Assembly: GCA_050250915.1 (NCBI GenBank)
Contig: JBFWNT010000006.1
Coordinates: 86,732-150,731 of the forward strand
Direction: 5' to 3'
Source of the DNA: Miltoncostaea sp050250915
Lineage (GTDB): Bacteria; Actinomycetota; Thermoleophilia; Miltoncostaeales; Miltoncostaeaceae
DNA: 64,000 nucleotides
The position numbers and the translations under genes were made by a program. This document shows, piece by piece, positions 55,252-63,664 of this stretch. The notes under the pieces were generated by a model. It searched no databases, was not told where the DNA came from, and was given only the letters and a program-made list of their open reading frames with translations. Within the stretch, counting starts at the first letter, position 1. Every line of letters starts with the position of its first letter.

Positions 55252-55348
55252 TCGCGGGGCACTAGATGGGCGCGCCGGACGAGTTCGTTGACCGCGGGCG
55301 GGGCCGGCGGGAGGCTCCTCGTGAACGCCGCCCCCTCCACAGGGACCC

Positions 55349-56203
55349 ATGCGCCTCCCGGCCGACAGCCCCCCGACGTCCGACAGCCCCGACGAGGCGA
55401 TGGGCTTCGACCGCTTCCTCGCGTCGCTGCGCGGCATCACGCTCCTGACCGCCGCCGAGGAGGTCGCCCTGGCCCGTCGCATCGAGCTCGGCGACGCCGA
55501 CGCCCGCCGCCGCCTCATCGAGGCCAACCTGCGCCTCGTCGTCTCCATCGCCAAGCGCCACCGCGGCCGCGGGCTGTCCCTCGCCGACCTCGTCCAGGAG
55601 GGCACCCTCGGGCTGATCCGCGCCGCCGACCGCTACGACTGGCGCGCCGGCTGCCGCTTCACCACTTACGCCACGCACTGGATCCGCCAGTCGATCAACC
55701 GCGGCATCGCGATGACCGCCGCCACCGTCCGGGCGCCGTCCGACGTGGTCGAGCTCCAGCCCCTCGTGGCGCGCATCGAGCAGCAGCTCACCCAGCGCCT
55801 CGCCCGGGAGCCCACCGCGGAGGAGCTGGAGGGCGAGACCGGCCTGGCGCCCCACACCATCGCCGGCATCGCGCGGAGCCGTCTGCAACCCATGTCGCTG
55901 GCGGCTCCGTCCGGCTTCGGCGACCGCGCGCTGGCCGACGTGATCCCCGACCTCGACGGCCTGCCGCCCGAGCGGGCCGGCGAGCAGGCGTGGACGGGCC
56001 GCGTGGTGGCCGGGGCCATGCGGGGGCTCTCCGACCGCGAGCGGGCGGTGCTCGAGATGCGCTACCTGGACGACACGGCGCCGAAGACCCTGACCGACAT
56101 CGGCCGGACCCTCGGCGTCACGCGCCACTCGGTGCGGGAGATCGAGGCCCGGGCGTTCGCGAAGCTCGCCCGGCGCCCCGACGTCCAGCGGCTGCGGGAC
56201 TAG
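55349..56203 (+). CDS. Sigma-70 family sigma factor (group 2-like)
   Basis: A 284-residue sigma factor. Region 1.2 is DRFLASLRGITLLTAAEE. Region 2 reads EANLRLVVSIAKRHRGRGLS, then LADLVQEGTLGLIRAADRY and FTTYATHWIRQSINRGI (the usual STYATWWIRQ has His here). Region 3 is PTAEELEGETGLAPHTI, and region 4.2 is LTDIGRTLGVTRHSVREIEARAFAKLA. The complete set of regions with a short N-terminus suggests a group 2 (non-essential, stress-related) factor. ATG 55349 lacks an obvious ribosome site. It converges on the thiolase gene with a four-base overlap. Confidence 0.9.
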   Translation: MRLPADSPPTSDSPDEAMGFDRFLASLRGITLLTAAEEVALARRIELGDADARRRLIEANLRLVVSIAKRHRGRGLSLADLVQEGTLGLIRAADRYDWRAGCRFTTYATHWIRQSINRGIAMTAATVRAPSDVVELQPLVARIEQQLTQRLAREPTAEELEGETGLAPHTIAGIARSRLQPMSLAAPSGFGDRALADVIPDLDGLPPERAGEQAWTGRVVAGAMRGLSDRERAVLEMRYLDDTAPKTLTDIGRTLGVTRHSVREIEARAFAKLARRPDVQRLRD

Positions 56204-57402
56204 GAGGCCGAGCCCCTCCCCGCGCCGTTCCCGTTGACCAGCTCGAGGATGGTGGCGTTCCCCATGCCGCCCCCCTCGCACATCGTCTGCAGGCCGTAGC
56301 GGGTGCCGCGCCGGCCCATCTCGTGCACCAGCGTCGTCATGAGCCGCGCGCCGCTGCAGCCCAGCGGATGGCCGAGCGAGATCGCGCCGCCGTTCACGTT
56401 CACCCGCGCCATGTCCACGCCGAGGGCGCGGGACCACGCCAGCGGGACGGACGCGAACGCCTCGCTCACCTCGAACAGGCCGATGTCGTCGAGCTCCAGC
56501 CCGCCGCGCTCCAGGGCCTTCTGCGTGCTGGGGATCGGCCCCGCCAGGCCCTCGATCGGGTCGACGCCGGCCACGGCGAAGGAGTGGAAGCGGGCCCGCG
56601 GGTGCAGGCCCAGGCGGCCCGCCGCCTCCTCCGACACGATCAGCACCGCCGCCGCCCCGTCGCTCAGCTGCGACGAGGTCGCCGCGGTCAGCCGGCCGTC
56701 CTCGCGGAACACGGTGCGCAGGCCGGCGAGCCCCTCCAGGTTCGTGCCGGGGCGGATGCCCTCGTCGGCGTCCGCGGTCCACTCGCGGCCGTCCTTCTCG
56801 GCGGCCACCGGCAGGATCTCGTCGCGGAAGCGGCCCGCCTCGGTGGCGTCGGCCGCGCGGCGGTGCGACTCCACCGCGAAGGCGTCGAGCTCCTCGCGGG
56901 TCAGCTCGAAGCGGTCGGCGATCATCTCGCCCGACTCGCCCTGGTCGACGAAGAAGTCGTCCGCCAGGCCGTAGCGGGCGCGGAAGCGGGGGCCGTAGGC
57001 GGCGGACGGGTCCGGCGCGTTCGCCCACATGGGAACCCGCGTCATCGACTCCACGCCCGCGGCGATCACCACGTCGTAGACGCCGGCCATCACGCCCTGG
57101 GCGGCGAAGTGGGCGGCCTGCTGCGAGCTGCCGCACTGGCGGTCGATCGTCACCGCCGGCACCGACTCCGGGAAGCCGGCGGCGAGGGTGGCGCTGCGGG
57201 CGATGTTGACGCCCTGCTCGCCCACCTGGTCGAGGCAGCCGACGATCACGTCGTCCACCTGCGTGGGATCGACGCCGGCGCGGCCGACGACGTCGCGCAG
57301 CACCTCGGAGAGCAGGTCGGCCGGGTGCCAGCCGGACAGCATCCCCTTGCGGCGGCCGATCGGCGTGCGGACCGCCTCGACGATGTAGGCGTCGCGGCTC
57401 AT
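56200..57402 (-). CDS. Acetyl-CoA acetyltransferase (thiolase)
   Basis: A 400-residue thiolase. Acylated cysteine C90 is in VTIDRQCGSSQQA; H345 in GGAISLGHPLGC and C375 in LQTMCEGGGMGNA complete the active site. It can condense two acetyl-CoA to acetoacetyl-CoA or split 3-ketoacyl-CoA. ATG 57402 overlaps the crotonase stop (ATGA), so it is the second gene of a minus-strand pair divergent from the PHA operon. In this setting it probably feeds polymer synthesis, but thiolases are also used in fatty-acid breakdown. The C-terminus ends in an N-G-N-G run seen also in other proteins here. Confidence 0.93.
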   Translation of the reverse strand: MSRDAYIVEAVRTPIGRRKGMLSGWHPADLLSEVLRDVVGRAGVDPTQVDDVIVGCLDQVGEQGVNIARSATLAAGFPESVPAVTIDRQCGSSQQAAHFAAQGVMAGVYDVVIAAGVESMTRVPMWANAPDPSAAYGPRFRARYGLADDFFVDQGESGEMIADRFELTREELDAFAVESHRRAADATEAGRFRDEILPVAAEKDGREWTADADEGIRPGTNLEGLAGLRTVFREDGRLTAATSSQLSDGAAAVLIVSEEAAGRLGLHPRARFHSFAVAGVDPIEGLAGPIPSTQKALERGGLELDDIGLFEVSEAFASVPLAWSRALGVDMARVNVNGGAISLGHPLGCSGARLMTTLVHEMGRRGTRYGLQTMCEGGGMGNATILELVNGNGAGRGSAS

Positions 57403-58190
57403 GACGCCACCGCGGCCGCGTGGCCCTCGAACCGCGGGGGGCGCTTCTCGAAGAACGCGTCCATGCCCTCCTGCTGGTCGGGCGTCCCGAACGAGAGCGC
57501 GAACCCGTCCAGCTCACGGACGTACGGCCCGGGCGACTCGCCGCCCAGCGCCAGGTTGCAGAGGGCCTTCGCGGCGGCGACCGCGCCGGCGGGCCGCGAG
57601 GCGATCTGCCCGGCGAGCGCGAGGGCCGCGTCCCGCAGCTCCTCCCGCGGGTGCACCTGCGACACGAGGCCGGCGCGGAAGGCCTCGTCGGCCTTCACCA
57701 GGCGCCCGCTCAGGATCAGGTCCTTGGCGAAGCCGATCGAGGTGGCGCGCGCGAGCCGCTGCGTGCCGCCCCACCCCGGGATGATCCCGAGCGTGACCTC
57801 CGGCTGGCCGAACCGGGCCGAGTCGGCGGCCAGGCGGACGTCGCAGGCGAGCGCGAGCTCGCAGCCGCCGCCGAGGGCGAACCCGTTGACCGCCGCCACG
57901 ACCGGCGTCCCCATCGTCTCGATCAGCGTCGCGATCCCCTGGCCCCGGACCCCGAAGGCGCGGGCCTCGTGCGGCGTGGCGCGGCGCATGTGGCCGATGT
58001 CGGCGCCGGCGCAGAACGACTTCTCGCCCGCGCCCGTCAGCACCACCGCCCGCTGACCGGGGTCGGCGTCGATCCGGAGCAGCGCGGCCTCCAGCTCGTC
58101 CAGCATCTCCGGCGACATCGCGTTGAGCGCGTCGGGCCGGTCCAGCGTGAGCACCGCGACCGCGTCGTGGGTTTCCGTTCTGATCGACAA
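57399..58190 (-). CDS. Enoyl-CoA hydratase (crotonase family)
   Basis: A 263-residue crotonase with the oxyanion-hole segments GEKSFCAGADIGHM and VNGFALGGGCELALACDVR, and catalytic glutamates in the ALGGGCELAL and FGQPEVTLGIIPGWGGTQRL regions. It would interconvert enoyl-CoA and (S)-3-hydroxyacyl-CoA. TTG 58190 is chosen because GGAG lies seven bases upstream and the domain starts right after it; longer starts reach into the divergent promoter. It heads the crotonase-thiolase operon. With the 3-hydroxyacyl-CoA dehydrogenase and the PhaJ-like hydratase on the other side, it supports an (S)-route to PHA monomers. Confidence 0.92.
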   Translation of the reverse strand: MSIRTETHDAVAVLTLDRPDALNAMSPEMLDELEAALLRIDADPGQRAVVLTGAGEKSFCAGADIGHMRRATPHEARAFGVRGQGIATLIETMGTPVVAAVNGFALGGGCELALACDVRLAADSARFGQPEVTLGIIPGWGGTQRLARATSIGFAKDLILSGRLVKADEAFRAGLVSQVHPREELRDAALALAGQIASRPAGAVAAAKALCNLALGGESPGPYVRELDGFALSFGTPDQQEGMDAFFEKRPPRFEGHAAAVAS

Positions 58191-58249
58191 GAGGTGACTC
58201 CAGGGGTCGGGAATGAGTGCCGGGAGGGGCCTGGTGCGGATCCGCACAG

Positions 58250-58279
58250 TTGACAAGCACCGCGATGATAGGGGTATAT
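58250..58279 (+). promoter_or_regulatory. Near-consensus promoter for the PHA operon
   Basis: TTGACA (58250-58255), an 18-base spacer and GTATAT (58274-58279), six bases before ATG 58286, the best sigma-70-like promoter in the window. No ribosome site lies before the ATG, so the message is probably leaderless. It lies in the crotonase upstream region. Confidence 0.65.
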
Positions 58280-58285
58280 GCCTCT

Positions 58286-58831
58286 ATGGGCAATGCGTCG
58301 TCAGCGGACGGGAACGGCAACGGCGGGCACGGGGGGAACGGCCACCGGCGTGCCGACCAGCCTCGCTCCTGGCTGCAGCCCTTCCTGCTGCTGGCCCTGG
58401 AGCAGTGGCAGAGCCACGGCTACGAGCTGATCCGCCGCATGTCGGCGTTCGGGTTCGAGACCCTCGACCGAGGCAGCGTCTACCGGACGCTCCGCCAGCT
58501 CGAGAAGGACGGGCTCGTGACCTCCGGCTGGGACACGTCCAAGGACGGGCCGGCCCGCCGCCTGTACACGCTCACCGACGCCGGGCGCGTGTACCTGGAG
58601 ACCTGCGCGGCCTCGCTGCGGGGCTACCAGATGATGCTCAACCAGTTCTTCAACCTCTACCACGTGGCGCCGCCGCAGGCGGACGCCGCGGAGCCGGAGC
58701 CGGAGGCCGCGCCCGCGGAGGCCAACGGAAACGGCAACGGCAACGGCGCGTCCAACGGCCACGACCCGGCGCCCGCACCGCGCCGCGCGCCCGCCCGGGC
58801 CAAGGGGTCCGGCGCGCGGGGCGCGAAGTGA
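58286..58831 (+). CDS. PadR family transcriptional regulator
   Basis: A 181-residue PadR protein. The winged helix is about residues 30-105: LQPFLLLALEQWQSHGYELI, RRMSAFGFETLDRGSVYRTL, RQLEKDGLVTSGWDTSKDGP and RRLYTLTDAGRVYLE. The N-terminal 25 residues and the C-terminal 50 are rich in Gly/Asn (N-G-N-G runs) and Ala/Pro, probably flexible. As the first gene of the PHA operon it probably senses a metabolite and represses the operon. Its stop overlaps the next gene (GTGA). The effector is unknown. Confidence 0.9.
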   Translation: MGNASSADGNGNGGHGGNGHRRADQPRSWLQPFLLLALEQWQSHGYELIRRMSAFGFETLDRGSVYRTLRQLEKDGLVTSGWDTSKDGPARRLYTLTDAGRVYLETCAASLRGYQMMLNQFFNLYHVAPPQADAAEPEPEAAPAEANGNGNGNGASNGHDPAPAPRRAPARAKGSGARGAK

Positions 58832-59385
58832 GCGACGCCGGCGCCGGGTGGGCGAGCGGTGAGGTCTACGCGAAGCTGATGGAGCGCTGGAGCGAGGCGC
58901 TCCGCGACGCCGCGGGCCCCGACGGGTTCACGGCGACCTCCGAGAAGTTCCTCTCCGCGTTCGTCGAGCAGCAGGCCGTGCGGGCGGAGATGGTCGAGCA
59001 GTGGGCCGACGTCATGCAGGAGCTCGCCGGCACCGACGCCTTCGCGGCGGCTTCCGGGCAGTTGCTGGCGCTCTACGCCCAGCAGCTCCAGGCGCTGCGA
59101 TCGGCGTCGCGCGTCACCGCCGAGACCCTCCAGATCGCGACGACCGAGGACCTCGCCGCCACGTCGGAGCTGGTGGTGAACGTGGAGCGCAAGGTGGACG
59201 AGGCCACCGCCCAGCTCGACGCGATCACGGGCCGCCTCGACGCCATCGAGGCCGCGCTGCGCGACCTCGCCGCCGCGCCACCACCGCCACCCCCCGCCGA
59301 GACGCCCCCGCCGGCGAAGCCCCCGGCGGCGAAGCGCCCGGCGGCGAAGCGCGCCCGCCGCACGCCCCCGGCCGCCGAGGACTAG
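58828..59385 (+). CDS. PhaE/phasin-like coiled-coil protein with histone-like tail
   Basis: A 185-residue protein, mostly alpha-helical (AKLMERWSEALRDAAG; FLSAFVEQQAVRAEMVEQWA) with a heptad coil (VERKVDEATAQLDAITGRL), then a proline run and a lysine/alanine-rich end (AAKRPAAKRARR). The helical part fits a PHA granule protein or the PhaE/PhaR-type partner that class III PhaC needs. The basic tail recalls PhaF, which binds DNA. GTG 58828 overlaps the padR stop (GTGA), and the synthase follows five bases after its stop. Identification rests on context and composition. Confidence 0.65.
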   Translation: MSDAGAGWASGEVYAKLMERWSEALRDAAGPDGFTATSEKFLSAFVEQQAVRAEMVEQWADVMQELAGTDAFAAASGQLLALYAQQLQALRSASRVTAETLQIATTEDLAATSELVVNVERKVDEATAQLDAITGRLDAIEAALRDLAAAPPPPPPAETPPPAKPPAAKRPAAKRARRTPPAAED

Positions 59386-59390
59386 CCGCC

Positions 59391-60401
59391 GTGGCCGTCG
59401 AGGCCGCCACCGCGGTCCTGGAGCCGGTCGACGTCCCCACGGGGACGACGCCGCGCGACGTCGTCTGGACCCGCAACAAGACGGCGCTCTACCGCTACCG
59501 GCCGCTCGCGCCGCGCGCGCACGCGACCCCGGTGCTGCTGGTCTACGCGCTCATCAACCGGCCGTACATCCTCGACCTGCGCCCCGGCAACAGCTTCGTG
59601 CGCCACCTCCTCGGCGAGGGCTACGACGTGTTCCTGGTCGACTGGGGCCGCCCCGGCGCCGAGGACCGCGGCACCACCCTGGACGAGCTCATCGGGGAGC
59701 ACCTACCCGCCGCGATCGCGCGGATGCGCCGCGCCGGTGCCGGCGACGACTGCACCCTGCTGGGCTACTGCATGGGCGGCACGATGGCGGCCATCCACGC
59801 GGCGCTGCGCCCGGAGGGGGTGCGCAACCTGGTGGCGCTCACCACGCCGATCGACTTCGCGGCGCCCGGCGCCCACGCGCTCTGGTCCGACCCGGAGCAC
59901 TTCGACGCCGCGGGCCTCGTCGCCGCCGTCGGCAACGTGCCGGCCTCGATGATCGACATGGGCACCAAGCTGCTGCGGCCCGTCGCGAACTTCGTGGAGG
60001 TCAACCTCGCGATGCTGGAGCGCATGGCGTCCGGTCGCGACATGACGCCGTGGCGCGCGATGAACCAGTGGGTGAACGACCCGGTGCCGTTCCCGGGCGC
60101 GGCGTTCGTCCAGTGGATCGAGTGGTTCTACCAGCAGAACCTCCTCGCGCGGGACGCGCTCACGCTCGGCGGCCGCCCCGTCCACCTGGCCGACGTCCGC
60201 GCGTCCGTGCTGGCCGTGGCCGGCGACCGCGACCACCTGGTGCCGCCCGCGATGGCGCGCCCGCTCGTCGACCTGGTCGGCAGCACCGACCGCGAGTTCC
60301 TGGAGCTCCCCGCCGGCCATGTGGGCCTGCTGGCCGGCTCGGGGGCGCGCGACATGCTCTGGCCGGCGCTCACCGCCTGGCTGGACGCCCGCTCCGACTG
60401 A
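59391..60401 (+). CDS. phaC: Class III-like poly(3-hydroxyalkanoate) synthase PhaC
   Basis: A 336-residue synthase of class III size. The lipase-box cysteine C127 is in GYCMGG, the acid D279 in GDRDHLVPP and the histidine H310 in PAGHVGLL, the expected triad. It polymerises (R)-3-hydroxyacyl-CoA at the granule surface and would need a PhaE-like partner, probably the preceding gene. GTG 59391 gives a five-base gap after that gene. A second, longer synthase lies at 61928, so the operon encodes two types. The substrate chain length cannot be told from sequence. Confidence 0.9.
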   Translation: MAVEAATAVLEPVDVPTGTTPRDVVWTRNKTALYRYRPLAPRAHATPVLLVYALINRPYILDLRPGNSFVRHLLGEGYDVFLVDWGRPGAEDRGTTLDELIGEHLPAAIARMRRAGAGDDCTLLGYCMGGTMAAIHAALRPEGVRNLVALTTPIDFAAPGAHALWSDPEHFDAAGLVAAVGNVPASMIDMGTKLLRPVANFVEVNLAMLERMASGRDMTPWRAMNQWVNDPVPFPGAAFVQWIEWFYQQNLLARDALTLGGRPVHLADVRASVLAVAGDRDHLVPPAMARPLVDLVGSTDREFLELPAGHVGLLAGSGARDMLWPALTAWLDARSD

Positions 60402-60447
60402 CGCTCACCGCGCCCGCGTGCGGGCGCGCCGATCCCGGAGGTACCCC

Positions 60448-60894
60448 TTGCCCGACGCGTTCCCGACCTACGGTCCCGGCCGCAGCATCGACCAGCTCGC
60501 CGTGGGCGACAGCGCCAGCCTCGAGCGGACGTTCACCCAGGACGACATCGACGCGTTCGCGCGGGTCTCGGGCGATGACAACCCCGCCCACGTCGACGCC
60601 GCCTGGGCGGAGGCCTCCGTCTTCGGCGGCCGCGTCGCGCACGGCGTCCTCACCGCGGGGTTGATCTCCGCGGTGCTCGGCACGCAGCTGCCGGGGCCCG
60701 GGTCGATCTACATGTCGCAGACGCTCAAGTGGCTGGCGCCGGTGAAGCCGGGGGACGCCCTGACCGCCACCGCGACGGTGCGGGAGATCGTGGCGGAGAA
60801 GAACCGCGTGATCCTGGACACGGTCGTGACCCGGGGCGACGACACCGTCCTGACCGGTGAGGCGCTGATCATGCCGCCGAAGGCGGCGAGGTGA
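60448..60894 (+). CDS. phaJ: (R)-specific enoyl-CoA hydratase (PhaJ, MaoC-like)
   Basis: A 148-residue hotdog-fold MaoC hydratase. The catalytic Asp/His motif lies in FARVSGDDNPAHVDAAWAE, followed by GGRVAHGVLTAGLISAVLG, as in PhaJ. It converts enoyl-CoA to (R)-3-hydroxyacyl-CoA, the form PhaC uses. TTG 60448 is chosen because GGAGGT (60437-60442) is five bases upstream; an upstream in-frame start would extend back over the phaC end. It is followed by the dehydrogenase with a GTGA overlap. Together with crotonase it can convert the (S) to the (R) form. Confidence 0.92.
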   Translation: MPDAFPTYGPGRSIDQLAVGDSASLERTFTQDDIDAFARVSGDDNPAHVDAAWAEASVFGGRVAHGVLTAGLISAVLGTQLPGPGSIYMSQTLKWLAPVKPGDALTATATVREIVAEKNRVILDTVVTRGDDTVLTGEALIMPPKAAR

Positions 60895-61931
60895 TCCGGC
60901 GCATGGCGGTGCTCGGCGCGGGCGTGATGGGCAGCGAGATCGCCCAGGCCGCCGCGTCGGGCGGCGTGGACGTGGTGCTGTTCGACGCGGACCCCGCCGC
61001 CCTGGAGCGCGGGCTGGCGCACGTCGCGAAGATCGGCGAGCGGCGGGTGGCGCGGGGCCGCATGACCGAGGACGAGGCGCAGGCCATCCTGGCGCGCGTG
61101 TCCCCCGCGTCCGACGACGCCGCGCTCGCCGACTGCGACCTGGCGATCGAGGCCGTGCCCGAGGTCATGGACATCAAGCGACAGGTTTTCCGCCGCCTCG
61201 ACGCGGCGCTGCCGCCGCAGGCGCTGCTGGCGTCGAACACCTCCGGCCTGTCGATCACCGACATGGCGCGGGAGACCGGGCGGCCCGACCAGGTGGTGGG
61301 ACTCCACTTCTTCAACCCGGCCAGCGTGATGAAGCTGGTGGAGGTGATCCGGGGCGAGACCACCAGCGAGGCCACCATGTCGGCGGCCGAGACGCTGGCG
61401 TCGTCGCTGGGCAAGGTGCCGGTGCGGGTGCGCGAGTGCCCCGGGTTCCTGGTCAACCGCGTGCTCGTGCGCGCACTTGCCGCGGCCTACCGGGAGGCGG
61501 CCGCGACGGGCGCGGACCGCGCGGCGGCCGACGCCGCCACCGTCGCCGCGGGCCCCGCGCCGATGGGCCCGTTCGCCCTCGGCGACCTGATCGGCCTGGA
61601 CACCCTCGGGCACATCCAGCACGACCTGGGCGAGGCGTACGGCGACCGCTTCGACGACGCCGGCGAGATCGCCGCGCAGGTCGACGCGGGGCGCCTCGGC
61701 GCCAAGTCGGGCGCGGGCTTCCACGACGGGGCCGCCCCCGAGGCCGAGCCCGACGACGCCGGCCGCGCGGTGGCCGAGGCGTACTACGCGGCCGCCCTCG
61801 ACGAGGCCCGGCGCTGCATCGACGAGGACGTCGCCGCCCCCGGCGACGTCGACCTGGCGATGCGCCACGGTTGCGGCTGGAGCGCCGGGCCGCTGGAGTG
61901 GTCGCAGAGCGACGAGCGGAGGACCCCGTGA
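60891..61931 (+). CDS. 3-hydroxyacyl-CoA dehydrogenase ((S)-3-hydroxybutyryl-CoA type)
   Basis: A 346-residue NAD-linked dehydrogenase. The Rossmann loop MAVLGAGVMGSEIAQAAAS is near the N-terminus, LAIEAVPEVMDIKRQVF holds a conserved glutamate, and SNTSGLSITDMA and VGLHFFNPASVMKLVEVI carry the catalytic Ser and His regions. The C-terminal helical domain starts PGFLVNRVLVRAL. It interconverts 3-ketoacyl-CoA and (S)-3-hydroxyacyl-CoA. It is 60-70 residues longer than bare FadB-type enzymes, with a small tail. GTG 60891 and the GTG at 61928 make four-base overlaps on both sides. Confidence 0.9.
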   Translation: MIRRMAVLGAGVMGSEIAQAAASGGVDVVLFDADPAALERGLAHVAKIGERRVARGRMTEDEAQAILARVSPASDDAALADCDLAIEAVPEVMDIKRQVFRRLDAALPPQALLASNTSGLSITDMARETGRPDQVVGLHFFNPASVMKLVEVIRGETTSEATMSAAETLASSLGKVPVRVRECPGFLVNRVLVRALAAAYREAAATGADRAAADAATVAAGPAPMGPFALGDLIGLDTLGHIQHDLGEAYGDRFDDAGEIAAQVDAGRLGAKSGAGFHDGAAPEAEPDDAGRAVAEAYYAAALDEARRCIDEDVAAPGDVDLAMRHGCGWSAGPLEWSQSDERRTP

Positions 61932-63658
61932 CCCCACCCGACGAGCGCGCCCCCGGCGGCGGCACCGGCGCCCGGCCGGACCCCGAGCCCGAGATGGACG
62001 CCTTCGCGGCGTTCGAGAACCTCGACCCGATGGGGTTCATGGACGCGTGGACGAAGGCGGCCTCCGCGGCCGCACAGAACCCGGCGGGCGTCATGGAGGC
62101 CTGGTCCCGCTACTGGACCGGCCTGGCGGAGGCGTCCACCGCCGCCGCCGACCGCGCCGCGGGCGAGGAGACCGCCGGCCCGGTGCAGCCCGGCCGCAAG
62201 GACCGCCGCTTCCGCGACCCGGCGTGGGAGGAGAACCCCGCCTTCTACGGCCTCCTCCAGAGCTACCTGCTCGCCTCCCGCCTGGTGGAGGACCTGCGCG
62301 ACGCCTCCACGGTCGACGCCGTCACCGATGAGCGCCTCGGGTTCCTGAGCGACGTGGTCATGGACGCGATGGCGCCGACCAACAACTTCTGGACCAACCC
62401 GGCCGCGATGAAGCGGGCCCTCGACACCGGCGGCGCGAGCGTGGCCCGCGGCATGCGGACCTGGGCGGACGACGTGGCCAACAACAAGGGCATGCCGCGC
62501 CAGATCGAGCCGGACGCCTTCGTGGTGGGCCGCGACCTGGCGGTGACGCCGGGCAAGGTCGTGTTCCGCAACGACCTGATGGAGCTGATCCAGTACGCGC
62601 CGGCGACGGAGACCGTCTACGAGACGCCGCTCCTGATGAGCCCGCCGTGGATCAACAAGTACTACATCATGGACCTCGCGCCCGGTCGCAGCTTCGTGCA
62701 GTGGGCCGTCGAGCACGGCCACACCACCTTTGCGATCAGCTACCACAACCCGACCGCGGAGCACCGCGACCGCAGCCTCGACGACTACCTGCTGAAGGGG
62801 CCGATCGCGGCGCTCGACGCGATCCGGGACATCACGGGGGCGGAGAAGGCCAGCATCGTCGGCCTGTGCCTGGGCGGCACGCTGACCGCCGGCCTGGAGG
62901 CCTATCTCGCCGCCCGCGGCGAGGACCGGATCGCCGCCACCACGCTGCTCAACACCCTCGTCGATTTCAGCCGCCCCGGCCGGCTCGGCGCGTTCACCGA
63001 CAGGGCGTCGGTGGAGCGGCTCGAGAAGCGGATGGCCGACCGCGGCTACCTCGAAGCCGCCGAGATGATGGGCATGTTCACCTTCATGCGCTCCAACGAC
63101 CTCGTCTGGAACTACGCGGTCAACAACTGGCTCATGGGCGAGGACCCCCAGCCCTTCGACATCCTGTCGTGGAACGGCGACAGCACCCGCATGCCCGCCA
63201 ACATGCACGGGTTCTACCTGCGCTCCTGCTACCTGGGGAACGAGCTGGCCGCGGGCGAGATGGAGCTGGACGGGACGCGCCTGCACCTGGACGCGATCAC
63301 CGACGATCACTACGTCGTCGGCGCGATCGAGGACCACATCGCCCCGTGGGAGGGCAGCTACCTCACCACCCAGGTGCTGCCGAACGCGGACGTCCGCTAC
63401 GTGCTCAGCTCCGCCGGCCACATCGCCGGCATCGTCAACCCGCCCAGCCCGAAGGCGTGGTTCCGCACCGGCGAGCCCAACCCGCCGGACCCGAAGGCGT
63501 GGTACGCGTCCTCGGAGAACCACGAGGGCTCGTGGTGGGAGGACTGGGCCGAGTGGATGTCGACCCGCTCCGGCGAGCGTGTCCCGCCGCCGAAGATGGG
63601 GAGCCGCAAGCACAAGCCCGTCGGGGACGCCCCCGGGACGTACGTCCTGGAGAAGTAA
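61928..63658 (+). CDS. phaC: Class I-like poly(3-hydroxyalkanoate) synthase PhaC
   Basis: A 576-residue synthase with the long N-terminal helical region of class I/II enzymes. The triad is C314 in VGLCLGG, D469 in EDHIAPW and H498 in SAGHIAGIVNPP, with spacing like the Cupriavidus enzyme (C319, D480, H508). It would polymerise (R)-3-hydroxyacyl-CoA without a separate subunit. GTG 61928 overlaps the dehydrogenase stop (GTGA). It is the last gene of the PHA operon, and a tandem stem-loop repeat region begins immediately downstream. Confidence 0.94.
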   Translation: MTPPDERAPGGGTGARPDPEPEMDAFAAFENLDPMGFMDAWTKAASAAAQNPAGVMEAWSRYWTGLAEASTAAADRAAGEETAGPVQPGRKDRRFRDPAWEENPAFYGLLQSYLLASRLVEDLRDASTVDAVTDERLGFLSDVVMDAMAPTNNFWTNPAAMKRALDTGGASVARGMRTWADDVANNKGMPRQIEPDAFVVGRDLAVTPGKVVFRNDLMELIQYAPATETVYETPLLMSPPWINKYYIMDLAPGRSFVQWAVEHGHTTFAISYHNPTAEHRDRSLDDYLLKGPIAALDAIRDITGAEKASIVGLCLGGTLTAGLEAYLAARGEDRIAATTLLNTLVDFSRPGRLGAFTDRASVERLEKRMADRGYLEAAEMMGMFTFMRSNDLVWNYAVNNWLMGEDPQPFDILSWNGDSTRMPANMHGFYLRSCYLGNELAAGEMELDGTRLHLDAITDDHYVVGAIEDHIAPWEGSYLTTQVLPNADVRYVLSSAGHIAGIVNPPSPKAWFRTGEPNPPDPKAWYASSENHEGSWWEDWAEWMSTRSGERVPPPKMGSRKHKPVGDAPGTYVLEK

Positions 63659-63664
63659 GCGCGG

